DNA from: Cycas panzhihuaensis
Taxonomy: Eukaryota; Cycadophyta
Assembly: GCA_023213395.1 (NCBI GenBank)
Contig: CM041465.1
Coordinates: 116,939,741-117,003,740 of the forward strand
Direction of reading: 5' to 3'
DNA length: 64,000 nucleotides
Shown piece by piece: positions 23,060-34,611 of the stretch. How positions within the stretch are numbered: position 1 is the first letter of the stretch; each line of letters starts with the position of its first letter. A model generated the notes under the pieces. The model was not told the origin of the DNA, searched no databases, and worked only from the letters and a program-made list of their open reading frames with translations. A program made the position numbers and the translations under genes.

Positions 23060-24605
23060 GGCTGTACCTATCAAGTGGATGACTAACTCATGTAGATCTT
23101 CTAACTATTGGTAGAGGAGTGTCCACATACTCCTGTGAATCTACTGCTGATTCATCTTCAGAAAGATCTTCGTGCTCTTCTGATTCCACAGATGGCTGTA
23201 TTTCAAACTTAACTTGTTGATGTTCATCTTGCTGCTCCTGTTTCATTTCAGCTTCTACACTGTCTGATATTACAAGGGTAGATTCATCAAATATGACATC
23301 TCTATTAATGGTGATTTTGTGGGTAGTAGGATCCCACAACCTATATCCCTTCACACCATCCTTATCACTATAACCAACAAAGATATATCTCTTAGATTTT
23401 GGGTCTAACTTTGAACGTTTACTTTTGTCAGTCTAGGCATAAGCATCACAACCAAAAACTTTTAAATTTGAATAATCACATGGATGTCTAGTCCATACCT
23501 CTTCAGGAATTTTACAATCTATTGTAATTGATGGTGACCTATTTACCAGATAGCAAGCTATTTGAACAGCTTCTGCCCATAAGCCCTGCTCCACTCCTGC
23601 ATTACTTAGCATGCTTCTTGCTCTTTCCAAGAGTGTCCTATTCATGCACTCAACAATGCCATTTTGCTACGGAGTATAGCTAGTGGTCTTGTGTCTTTCG
23701 ATCCCAACTTCTCTACAATAGTTCTCAAATTCCAAGGAGTTGAACTCACCTCTATTGTTAGTTCTTAAACATTTGATTATCTTACTAGTATTGTTCTCAA
23801 CTAAATCCTTGAACTATTTAAACACACTAAAAACTTCAGATTTCCTTTTCAAAAAATAGACCCATACCTTCCTGGAGTAATCATCTATAAATGTGACAAA
23901 ATACAATGATCCTCCATAAGATATTTTAAGGGGTGGTCCCCGTACATCTGAATGTATGTAATCCATAATGCCTTTACTAGTGTGACTCCCTACTTTAAAC
24001 CTGAGTCTACACTATTTTCCAAAAACATAATATTTACAGAAAACCAAATTTGAAAGCTGTAAGTTAGGAAGCAACTTACGGTTTATCAGCACCTTAAGTC
24101 CTTTCTCACTCATGTGCCCAAGTCTTTGATGCCATAGCTAAGGGGATCTTTGCGCCTGACGACGTAGTCGCTTCACGACATCTGTACTTCCCACTAAAAT
24201 ATAAAGATTTCCTCTCTTTAAGGCTTTCATAATGACCAAGGCACCCTTTGACACCTTTAGGACTCCTTCATGACCTGTATGCTTAAAACCACCTGAATCG
24301 AATTCACCCAAGGAAATAAGATTCCTTTTCAAATCAGATACATGTCTAACCTCAGTTAATATTCTGACTACCCCATCGAACATCTTAATTCTGATGCTAC
24401 CAATGCCCACTGTCTTAAAAGAAACTTCGTTTCCCATAAGCACATCACCACCATCAAGAGGTTGGTATGATGAGAACCAACTCTTGTTTGGACACATGTG
24501 GTGCGAAGCACCTGAATCTAATAACCAGTCATGGTGATAATGAGAAACATTACAAGCAACCAAGACATCATCATCTATACCTTGATTTGACTCCACCTGA
24601 TTCAC
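23060..24605 (-). pseudogene. Copia protease and integrase (Tork-like)
   Basis: The protease motif WLLDSGASHHMCP lies near 24490-24530 and keeps the catalytic DSG. Next come the pre-integrase block (LKRNLISLGEFDSGG) and integrase with DYIHSDVRGP, FVTFIDDYSRKVWVYFLK and NGIVECMNRTLLERARSML. The last is the motif with the third catalytic glutamate, here preserved. The C-terminal region at 23088-23354 holds KGYRLWDPTTHKITINRDVIF. Stops interrupt near 24130, 24010, 23820 and 23670. Confidence 0.88.
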
Positions 24606-24639
24606 CTCCTTGGCAGGATCTTCCTTTTTCTAGAACTCC

Positions 24640-25420
24640 TTCCTTTTGTAACAATCCTTCTTGAGGTGATCAGTCTTATTACAATGCTAACACCTGAGCT
24701 TACTCTTTTTGCTCTTTGACTTAGATCTCGATGTATCCTTGGAGTTTTGTCCTCTCTTAAACATTTTACCCCTTACTATCATGGCTTATGGTGTGGAGGT
24801 TTCAAGACTAGACTTCCTTCGCACTTCTCCATTAGCAAAGCACTCACAACAGAGTCATATTCCAATTCATCTGTAGTGCTAAAACTAATTAAGGTGATAA
24901 TATTATCCCAGGATTCAGGTAATGAGTATAACAGGGTAACTGCCTTATCTTCATCCTCAATTTTAACATTGATACTAGTCAACTAACAAATAAGAATATT
25001 AAAAATATTTAAATAGTCAGTGATTTTTGTACCTTCCTTCATCCGTAATGAGTACAGTTGCCTCTTCAGGTAGATTTGGTTCGTTACTGATTTGGTCATA
25101 TATAGGCCTTCCAACCGGGTCCATAATCCTGCTACCGTCTGCTTCCCTATGATGTTAAACAAAACTTCATCTGCCAAGCATAATCGTATTGTACTAAATG
25201 CCCTTTTGTCTAAATCATCCCATTCATCATCGTCCATCCCTGCAGGTTTCTTCGACTTTCCTGCAAGGGCTTTGTACAAACCCTACTGTACAAGAATATC
25301 GTACGCTTTTAGCTTCTACAACTCGAAGTTGTTCTTGCCATTAAATTTCTCCACCTCGAACTTTGCACTTGCTAGTTTCGCTATTTGGTGTAGAAAAGTC
25401 AACACCATAAACTTTCATAA
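24640..25420 (-). pseudogene. Copia gag with zinc knuckle (Tork-like)
   Basis: The start keeps KFEVEKFNGKNNFEL, then a TAG where WK is expected, then KALAGKSKKPAGMDDDEWDD. The UBN2-type capsid block follows: RLCLADEVLFNIIGKQTVAGLWTRLEGLY, then LYSLPESWDNIITLIS. The zinc knuckle at 24652-24693 fits C-X2-C-X4-H-X4-C but has a stop inside it. The annotated start is approximate because the first codons are in a shifted frame. Confidence 0.85.
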
Positions 25421-25438
25421 ACTCGCTGTAAGAAAAAG

Positions 25439-25456
25439 AGTGGCTTTGATACCACT
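25439..25456 (-). other. Primer-binding site of the Tork-like copia
   Basis: After the LTR end CTCAACA the minus strand reads AG then TGGTATCAAAGCCA. This is complementary to initiator tRNA-Met with one change (AAAG for AGAG). Confidence 0.85.
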
Positions 25457-25947
25457 TGTTGAGAATAGAAGGTCCAACCCTCTAACAACCACTAAGATCT
25501 ATTACTTTCTTACAACTAGTTACAGAAATGGAACCATAAAATTACATGCAAGTTCTAAAATTAGAGATTATACAGTAACAAGACAATGAAAGCCAAACAT
25601 CACATGTGCACCCGATATAATGTGGTAAAACCCTAGCAGTGTGCTAGGGAAACATCCACCTAGGAAAGGTATCGATCTTTATTGCTGCAGAATGGAGAAA
25701 CAGTACATCACAGATATAGAGTACTCTCTGGAACAACAATCAGCCGTCGCCCTCTTCACAGTACATTACATAACATTACAACATAATAAGAAAAGCCCTA
25801 AAACAGGCTACATGAGAGGACATCCAAGACCTAAATCTCAATTGTAGAATCTAGGGTATTTGTATTGAATGACCCTAATTCTCTTTACATTTTAATAAGG
25901 TTTACATGGTTAATTTTTCGGGTCAGGGGCTATCACAATACCCAACA
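25457..25947 (-). repeat. Tork-like copia 5' LTR, 491 bp
   Basis: Same termini as 20777-21417, lacking the 150-bp GC-rich block. Directly followed by the TGGAA duplication. Confidence 0.93.
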
Positions 25948-25952
25948 TGGAA
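25948..25952. repeat. Right target-site duplication of the copia (TGGAA)
   Basis: Second copy of TGGAA; Tat-B LTR sequence resumes immediately (AAGTTC). Confidence 0.93.
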
Positions 25953-28506
25953 AAGTTCTAATTCTTTTGCATGCATGTTACTATGCAGGGATGGGGTTAT
26001 GTATATGATGTTGTGTTCTTATATGTAAGATGGGTTCTTCCTTGAAAGAAGGAAAAAAATAACATAAAAAAAACCACTTGTTTGTTCACTCGTGCATATC
26101 CTCACTTTCTTTTAATTTTCAAATGCAAAAAAAGAGGGATTGGCAAAGTAATGGTATGCGAGGCAAAATGCATGCAAGGGATGTAAACTCAAGGAAACAT
26201 GTAACAAATAGACATGCAATGGATATGGTCCCTATTTGATGAACTTTTATTGAGTAGGCAAGTAAATTAATTAGATTCAGATGATATATACAAATTCTCT
26301 TTTTCTTTTCCTTTTCTTTTAGGTATGACACATGGAGACAAAGGAAATAAAGCATGAGGGAAAGACAAGAGGGGATCAAGGAGTGTACCTAGAAACTAGG
26401 CGGCTGAAGGAGTGCTACCCCTTGCGGTACTTATCTTCCTCATGCTACTCCCAACCGCGGATGGCATGACATGGTAGTACCAGAGAATGAGGGTAGGGGT
26501 TTCCCTACCTTCCCCAAATTGAAAGGAAAAACAAAAAGGAAAAAAGAAAGAGATGTAACGAAAGGGCTCAAAAGAAATATCAAGAGGAAAAGGCAAGAAC
26601 ATACCCAAATCAGAATTCTTTCCTCCTTCTCCACGTATGGCAAGAAAGGAACCTATAACCAAGTAATGTCCACCCTTCCACGGGGTTGCTAGGGCGTAAG
26701 GGATGTATATGTATGCAATGTATAGAATAGTACAATGCAAGCTATCTAAATTAAAGAAATATTTACAACAAAATCAACTTATAATTCCCTTTTTATGTTA
26801 GCTTTGCAAGAAATATCAGAAGGGAAAACAAAGAGGAAGGGGGGCAATTAGGCTTAGAATGGCTAAACCTCTAAGTCTATGACACTCTACACTGTCCAAG
26901 CACTAAGGTAGTAAGCAGGGCTAATATATCAAAAGCTAAAGATGTGAAGGATACGTTGTTATAAAGTTGTATATATTGTCAATGTTGCAAGAGTTGCAGA
27001 GTGCAACTTTTGCAACTTCAAACTAACCTAATACTAAATGATGGGAAGGGTTTAGTTTAGGGCTATGATTCTTAATCATGTAAGGCCTGTAAGGCTTAAA
27101 ACAAGTGCACCAATAGGCTACATGCATTGTTACCAGCAATGACCGGTGGCCATTTAGAAACCCAAGGAAAGCATAGAGGAAGAAGAGGAAGGGAGAGAAT
27201 GGGGCTACCCTTAAGTAGAAGGCTCATTGGGTACGAATCCTGCCTTTGCTCCTTTCACTCTCCATTGTGACCTCTTCCTTGCTGCCTCCTTGGAAGAACT
27301 AGGGAAGGGCTAGAAGAAAATGATGAAAAGGCAAGAAAAAGGAGGGTTTACCTCCCGTGTGCAGCAAGGGAAACCTGAGGAAATAAGTATTATGTAGGAT
27401 ATACAAACGACTTTTTAATATTTGAAAGGAGTAAAACTAAATAGGAGAGGAAGAGTACCTTTTGTAGGAAGATCAGGGGCAGATCTACTTGAAAAAGAGA
27501 GAGGAGGGCATGTTCTACAGGGTTTATAGGTGAAACTCCAAAGGAGATGCAATCTGAAGGCAAAAATCAGACTAAGAAGAGATAATTATGCTTGATGGTA
27601 AACTTGGAGTGCATCCTTCCTTGAAGTATCCTTGTTGCAAGTGTACTATTATAAATCTAGAGTTGTAGAGGGTTGATCTCAAGCTAGAAAGTTGATGTGT
27701 CAGGTGTTTGTTGGGCATTTCTATAGGGAGCTATGAAGAGTGAGAGAGAGAGAGTTTTTTGAGAGTGGAAGAGGAAGAAATTAGGGTATTTTTGGGTTTT
27801 AAACCCAACCCTAGCTTAAACGAGTGATTAGGATTCAGCTTGGGCCAAGAATACGTCTCTTCCACATGGTAATTTCATAATAAATGTGAACTTAGTCATG
27901 ATAGATTTTAAAAAGTAATGTGTGACAATCACCCCACAGTAAACTTTGCGGTACTGTGAAGTTTGTTGTGGTATTGCGATCTTTATCACAGTGTAGTAGA
28001 AAAATAATAAAAAGAGTCTTAGAAGCCCAGAAAAATGGAGGTACTTTAGATGTAAGGGATACAACACTCTGTCCAAGTGGTAGGGGAGAGTCATAGGACT
28101 AGAGAAACCCACGTTAGGTGAAGAACCAAGGGTGAGGAGTTCCCAAGAAGTTAATAAATAAGTGAAGAGACACCAACCACATTTAGGCGAGGTGTTAGGG
28201 GTCGAGGTATGTCAATGGGCAATGTAAGGAGCCATTTGGTGCTTGGCGGTAATGCAGAGATGTGGAGGAGGGTTGTGGAGTGTCATGGGATGCATATCCC
28301 TAAATTGTCATAGGCTAAAGTGGTAGAATGCAACATGATCAAGCAACTAATGCATAATAGTCACGTAATGAACCAAGCAATCATGTAGTGTAAAAAAATG
28401 CTTTAATTTGCCTTTCTTAGAATAAACAAAGGAAAGGGATAGAAGCGTACTTGTACTTACTTGAGTCGACTCGTCTATGTCTATTCCTGGTAGCCATAAA
28501 ATACTA
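25953..28506 (-). repeat. Tat-B 3' LTR, proximal part
   Basis: It continues the LTR interrupted at 20776. Together the two parts make about 3.1 kb. The element-strand start is TAGTATTTTATGGC at 28506. Over a 112-bp stretch from 26393 it differs from Tat-A at about 10 positions but from the supposed sister LTR at about 18 (hand count). Confidence 0.88.
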
Positions 28507-28576
28507 CGCCCTTGGTAACAGAGCCTTGCTACTCGGAAGCACAACGCGATGGCGAATGCTGGCAAAAAAATGTTAA

Positions 28577-28601
28577 TAATATATATATATATATATATAT
28601 A
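28577..28601. repeat. (AT)n microsatellite in Tat-B 3' region
   Basis: AT run at the same element position as the shorter one in Tat-A (4491-4506). Confidence 0.95.
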
Positions 28602-29026
28602 CAACAAATATGATGATGGTATGAGCCAAGGATGACAACGAGTGTCATGGCAGGATGCATGGATAGGGAGATGAGGGAGATGAGGGAGAGACAACATAGG
28701 AGCTGCCTATGTGTCATCCTAGAGTTGACGGGTAGGGAAACTAGATAGGGGGATGCCCCCATCATATAAATGCAACATGAATAGTGGCGACGATCATGAG
28801 TGTAATTGAATAGGCACTATGAAATAGAATGTTATATATGTTGGGGAGCGAGAATAATAAAGACTCCATACTGGGGGTGGTATAAGTGGTAAGGTGAGAG
28901 GAACATATCTGGTGGTCACCATAGTTTTACCTTATTAGTGGCTGACTTTTAGAGGTACGAATGGATCGTAAGATAGGAGAATGGGATGACCTAGAACTTG
29001 GGTGGTTGGATAGGTCCCTCAAGGGA

Positions 29027-29445
29027 GGGCCATCAACGAGAGGGAGGCGACGCTCAAGAATGAGATGAACGAGGTCTTCTGCCTGAGCATTGCAGTCTCG
29101 AGGGATATTTTGGACATCAATAGAAGAAAAATGCGACAATAGAGACCTAGCAGTTGAGGCGAGGGCTCTTAAGCATGGGAAACGCACCTGGTAGACCTAG
29201 GTGAGATGGGACACCATGACCTGGGATTCGTAGAGAAGAATGATAGGTTCATGGTGGAAATAAAGTGCATCAGTAAGGGCTTCAATAATGACTATGTATT
29301 TAACTTCATTATTGGTGGTTTTAGGGAGGAAGACTCCATAATACATATAGTCATATTCGGAGGGGTCACAGAGGATCCATGCAGTAGACAAAGGGCTTGG
29401 GTTGTTGCAACTTCCACTGTTGGTGAAGATGAGTAATGTCACAGC
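29027..29445 (-). pseudogene. Archaeal-type RNase H (aRNH) relic of Tat-B
   Basis: The frame aligns with the intact aRNH of Tat-C: PSPLSTAWIL, YGVFLPKTTNNEVKY, EALTDALYFHHEPIILLYESQ. The first catalytic DGG motif is gone, AEY reads VKY, and DSQ reads ESQ, so at least three of the four catalytic acids are lost. It occupies the same place between the 3' LTR and the plus-strand promoter as in Tat-A and Tat-C. Confidence 0.78.
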
Positions 29446-30014
29446 AAGCGAAGCAAAGGTCTGAGTGAGATAGACTAGAAAGCAAGATGATGTTGGGGTC
29501 GACGAGCTCAGGAGGGTATGGAAGGTAGTGTTGGGGCTACAAAAGACTCAAAAGACTATAATCACGACTATGAAGGATAAGAGAGCCCTAGAAGGAGGCT
29601 ACTAGGGGATGAGGAGACCGACCTGACCAAAGGGGATGGAACGACAGCGAGAAGGGCCCCTTCAGGGTCCTAAAGGTCATAAGAAGGAGCAAAGAAAGGT
29701 CCCAGATGAGGGAGGCAGTTCCTTGGGGAGCCCCGAAGGCTTGAACGGGTAGCGAAAACAAGTTCAAGATGGTGAAATGAGCTAAATAAGTATAAACATG
29801 GGCATGTTTTGGAATGGTATGAAAATCGAGATGGAAGGGGCCTTTAGATGACTGAAGGGGCTATCATAAATGCACCTAAGGGGCATAAGAAAAAGGAAGC
29901 CACAAAGGTAAAATGGGGGATAGACCTAGAAGGGAAAGGTGATATGGTATGAGAGGTGATCTTGAGGGCAATCATAGTAGGAGAAATAGAGGGAGTGCCT
30001 GTTAGGGCCCCCAC

Positions 30015-30024
30015 CTATATAAGG
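30015..30024 (+). promoter_or_regulatory. Conserved TATA box, Tat-B opposite-strand gene
   Basis: CTATATAAGG follows GGGCCCCCAC, about 160 bp before the putative first coding ATG at 30184, a distance like those in the other copies. Confidence 0.65.
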
Positions 30025-30183
30025 AAAACTTGGCAAAAATGGGATTCATTTTCACAGGCTCACAATCAATTTGGAGCCCTTTCTGTTACGTAATAGAGTG
30101 TTGTCCAACTTCAGAGGCACACAGAGGAAGATTGGACCATCAGATTGGGGCAAGGAGATAGTTGATAAGACTAGGACAATGAG

Positions 30184-32580
30184 ATGGTCATTGCAAGACC
30201 AGATCCAGTGAGTGGATTGTCCCATAGCCATCTCATTTTGTCATTTAAAATTAATGAGCTTTTATGCTTTTTTAAAGTGATTTTTGGCCTCTTAAGGATG
30301 AATTGGGATCCTCTAGAGCCCGATTTATGTCCACAGAGAGAGGACCAGGGTATTAGGTAGCCCTGGTCCTAATGGACATGAGTGTGGCTCACTTGGGTAA
30401 AGCTTTTTAGGATTTTTGGGCATAATCCCCCTCTTTATAGGGGGTTATGGCTGGCCCCACGGCAAAATTTATGGTGCTGTGGAGTTTGCCAGAGGGCAAC
30501 TGAGGACATGCTCAAATCTCAGTGGGGCCCCAGTCAAACTTTACGGTACCACAGAGTTTGATGTAGGGCAGAGATCCACAAGTAGAAAAAGAAGGAAAGG
30601 GGGTAGAGAAATGCCAAATTCAGCCTAGAATGAGGGGAAGAGATAGCTTGAGGATAGGTAGGCAGATGCAGAGATATTCTGACTGGTTGCTAGGTGTTTT
30701 GTAGGCGGTTATCGCAGTAGACAACTACGAAAACATAGGGGTCGCGATGATGAGTTTTATCGAGATGCTGGCTCACAGAAAAAGGCAGACCCTAGGGAGA
30801 TTTGGATTACTAAAGATTATTAGGATGTCACAATATGCCTTAGACCAGCATCTCCTGGTAGATATTGTCACCCATTGGGATCATAGGTAGCATGTATTCC
30901 ACCTCCCCCAAGTTGGGGATGCCACTATCACACCAGGGGACATCTGGAGGATCCTGAGAGTACCAGTGGGAGGAGCATCAGCATCGTTAAGGGTATTACT
31001 TAGCAACGATAATGCATATAAGGAGGTAGCCATGTTCTTCATAGGCCAGGATAGGTAGGAGAGGTGTAGGATACTCGTGCAGAGTATGGTTATGTCACGC
31101 ATTCCTCGGGTAGGGAACTTGATCACACTAGGTATTCTGTTCCAGATTTCCTAGAAACATAACTATAGAGATATCCTTGACAACTAGATGGAGATGTTCC
31201 TGAGATGTAAGGCCAAGGAGAGGTTGGATTATGACACTCTAATAGCGGAAAACATGGTCGCCTAACTAGATGCCATCAGAGTGATAGGGGGGATTCTCCT
31301 ATAGTATGCTACTACAATGTTGGTTTCTTGATCATTTTAGAGCTGTAGCACCAGTAGGAGGACCACACCCTATCTCAGCGTAGGCTCCCATAGTACACAG
31401 GTGGCAGACTCGATTTAGGGGGACCAAGGATCAGACACACATCCAATGCTCAGTGGAGGTGACATCGCTAGGCCTCCTCACCATGGTAGACTATACGACA
31501 GATCCATATAGAGGGTTGAAGTGGGATAGTGATGATGAGGCAAGTGGAGCAAGAGGTGGTCCTAGAGTTGGCCACAATGATGATGGTAGTGATAGGGGTA
31601 ATGGGGCAGGCCTATTGAGAGCAATTAATGATGAGGCGGGCCCATTAGGGACCATAGGAGGTGAGGTAGGGCCTTCGGGAGCCGTAAGAGGAGAGGCAAG
31701 TCTCTCAGGAGCTGCAGGAAGAGGCAGGCCACCCACACACCAGTCCAGAGACTAAGGGTGTTTGAGAGAGCTCAGGCAGTGGCAATAGCAATAAAGGTAG
31801 TGGAAGAGGAGGGGGGAGATACCCCAGTAGGGTAGGCGGTTGGTGAGGTGGTACTCAAGGAGGAGGAGGTACAACAGCCAAGGGAGATCTCAAGGAGGTG
31901 ATAATTGCCAAAGCAGAGGAGCTGGTTATCCTAGGAGGTGAGACACTACCTTTTCCTCCCATCCTTTGATTATCAGGCATTTAATTAGTTTACTTTTGAT
32001 TTAGTTTTGAGGGTTTGATATACATATGTATATGTGGACTGATATGTATTGTGTTTTACTTGGCAGGAGTAGTGAAGATGGGGAGGTTGATCGAGGCAAT
32101 AGTCTGGGAGATACTCCCCTAGGCCTACGTGGAGGGGAAACCTCCTATTTAGGCAGGAGAGGAGCCACGATCGGCGAGGACACACACAATGACATTTACC
32201 CTGTTGATCAGGGCTAGGGACATCTGGGTAATAGAGTCCCAGGAGTACCAGGTGAGGGTGGGACAGCTACAGGGGAAGATGGACAAGACTTGAGTAAATA
32301 GGGATGCCTTATGAGGTTAATTCCAGGTGTTGGAGGCTTAGGGTGCGGGAGCAAGTGGTGATGTAAAGGGTTATATCAAAGTGGTTGTGATGGAGGAGTG
32401 ACTTCGAGGGGTGGAGGAGAGGCTCCGAGGGATGGAGGAGAGACTCTGAGGAGTAGAGGGAGAAAGGGATTATATCCAGGCATGATACAATCAGCTGGTA
32501 GACCAGTTGGTAGGAAGGTCATCGAGGAGCAGGACTTATACCCACATGATGGCGGTGACCCCAAGGAGGGATCAATATGA
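30184..32580 (+). pseudogene. PMD-like opposite-strand gene of Tat-B, with two putative introns
   Basis: Putative exon 1 is 30184-30207 (MVIARPDP), followed by donor GTGAGT. The acceptor TTTTGTAG ends at 30704. Exon 2 then reads AVIAVDNYENIGVAMMSF, the PMD-like LLVDIVTHWDH, and VFHLPQVGDATITPGDIWRIL, and later LGLLTMVDYTTDPYRGLKWD. A second intron is inferred at 31938-32066 (GTGAG...TTGGCAG). Exon 3 would run to about 32580. Many stops, including TAG and TAA at sites where another copy has CAA or CGA, make it a pseudogene. PMD domains are plant proteins often captured by transposons. Biochemical role unknown. Confidence 0.7.
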
Positions 32581-33471
32581 TAGGATCAAGGCGGGGAGCT
32601 CTCAGAGGTGCAGAAGGAGTCTAGGAGGCATGTGGTCCTCTGGGGAGGGATCGCATCGACTAGGAGATGACACGCTATGAGGATAAGGGCACTGGAGAGC
32701 ATAGTGTATTTAATTTTAATTGGGAAATCATTGGATCTCTAGGGAGTCACCATATGTTACCATATGATTGTAGTCCTCCTTGTAAGGATCCAGCTTCCCA
32801 TGGATGATGTACCATACCATTTGTATGATAAGACACATTATGATTTTTTATGTATATAGATAGGGCCATTGGCATCCTATTTAATATGATGATGGTGTTA
32901 TGATAGTGTATTTCATTGCTTTTATTTATGTGTTTATGTATATATGTGTATGGGTCCACAGGTGCATGAGGAGCTATAGATCATGATGATTTTGGGTTGA
33001 TTGTTATATGATGTATGTTACATGATTATTCAAGTTATGCACACACTTCCTTCCATGCAGGGCCATACTCTTAGTGGGCACATGTGATCACCATGAGTGT
33101 AGGCAATAGGCATATATGGGGATAAGAGATAGGGGGCCATATATATCCATTATAGGATCATAGCGGGATATGCAAAGGAAGTGCTAACAGAAGAGGGAGT
33201 AACGGTACTCAATCATGTCATCCTAGTTAGGGAGTGCTTCCAGGGTTAAGAGTAATACGGACCACACGCCTAATTAGGAGGGAAAGTCCCCTAGGGAATG
33301 GGAACCAAAAGGTGCCATAGGAGAAACCTGGAAGAAGTAGGAAAGTCACCCCAAGCCGCCATTCCAACTGTGATTAAGGGGAATAGAGACGTACTTGGGG
33401 TGGTAGTTTAGGCTCATTTTGGAGCATGAAAAAGGGAAATAGGTGCACCTAATCTATGTAGGGATAGATAG
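32581..33471. other. Tat-B spacer between PMD-like gene and integrase
   Basis: No coding signal was recognised. The two genes converge here, so it should hold the 3' ends of both transcripts. Confidence 0.5.
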
Positions 33472-34611
33472 TTACACATAAAATTTCTTTAGGAACTTTC
33501 TATTGATGACTTTCTCAAATTCAAGACTGTCCAAGGTTGCAATCCTATAGGCACCGTTATCGAGGCTCTCGAGAATGATGAAGGAGCCAACCCATTTAGG
33601 TCCAAACTTGGATAAGCAATCATGGAGATATTCCAATTTGAGGAAATGGTCCCTGGGATGTAAAGGGCAGGGGCAAAGGTGCTTGTCGTACGTCCTCCAC
33701 GCCCTAGCTTTAGAAGTGAGGTTCGCTTGGTAAGTAATCAAGCATCTCTCATTTAAGGCCTCAAGGTCTAGGAGACGAGCCTGACAAAGAGACTCCTCAT
33801 CAACAAGACCCCGAAGGGAAACTCGTAAGGAAGGGATCTCAACTTCCAATGGGAGAACCACCTCTATTCTATACACCAGGGAGAATGATATAATTCCCAT
33901 AATTGTGCAGATAGATGTGCGATATGTCCATAGAGCAAAAGGGAGCTGAAGATGCCAATCTTTTTGAGATTGGGCAACGATTTCCTCTAAGATGTTTATA
34001 AGGGTTTTGGTAAATGACTTAACTTGGCCGTTGGCCTGAGGGTAATAGGGAGAAGAGGTTTTGTGAGATATTTTAAATTTCTCACAAAGTTTGTCCATCT
34101 CCTTATTGTAGAAAGGAGTTATATTATCCGTAATCAAGACATCAGTGACTCCGAAATAACAAATGATGTGCTGGTAGATGAAGGTGGCTATCGTCTTATC
34201 GGGGATGAAGGACAAAGGGACCGCTTCAACCCATTTAGTAAAGTATTTTATTGCAGTCATGATGAACTTATGTTGTGACAAAGAAGGTGGGGATATGGCC
34301 CTAATAAGATCTAAACCCTATTGGGAGAAAGGGCATAGAGATATGATAGGGTGTAGGGCCTCATAAGGAAAATGGGCAATGCTAGCATGCTCTTGGCACT
34401 GATGACATCACAAGGCATAATCGTGGGCATCTTTAATGAGGGATGACCAATAATACCCAATGTGAAGGATCCTTTGGGTCATAGATTGGCCCCAAAAATG
34501 ACCCCCACAAATGCTGTTGTGGCATTCATGAAGTATTTGGTCTGCTTCATTGGGGTTGACACAATGGAGAAGGATCCTATCAAACGATCTCTTGTATAAT
34601 ACCTTACCCAT
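33472..34611 (-). pseudogene. Integrase of Tat-B
   Basis: The zinc-binding N-terminus reads HECHNSICGGHFWGQSMTQRIL (34408-34611). A long 269-codon frame (33472-34281) holds most of the catalytic core and C-terminus: VTDVLITDNITPFYNKEMDKLC, SSPYYPQANGQVKSF, WTYRTSICTIMG, and the end NRKFLKKFYV. In QANGQVKS the third catalytic residue is lysine instead of glutamate (compare QANGQVES in Tat-C), so the enzyme would be dead. The middle part between 34281 and 34408 is broken. Confidence 0.9.

Larger units (their letters stand above)
20777..25947 (-). mobile_element. Tork-like Ty1/copia inserted in the Tat-B LTR
   Basis: The ends are TGTTGAGAATAG and CAATACCCAACA, with TGGAA duplicated at 20772-20776 and 25948-25952. 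The uninterrupted site is seen at 40930 as ACAATGGAAAAGTTCC, which proves the insertion. The minus strand carries gag, zinc knuckle, protease, integrase, RT and RNase H in Ty1/copia order. KGYRLWDPTTHKITINRDVIF resembles the Tnt1/Tork group. The LTRs have unequal length (641 and 491 bp) only because of one 150-bp block. All genes contain stops. Confidence 0.95.
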
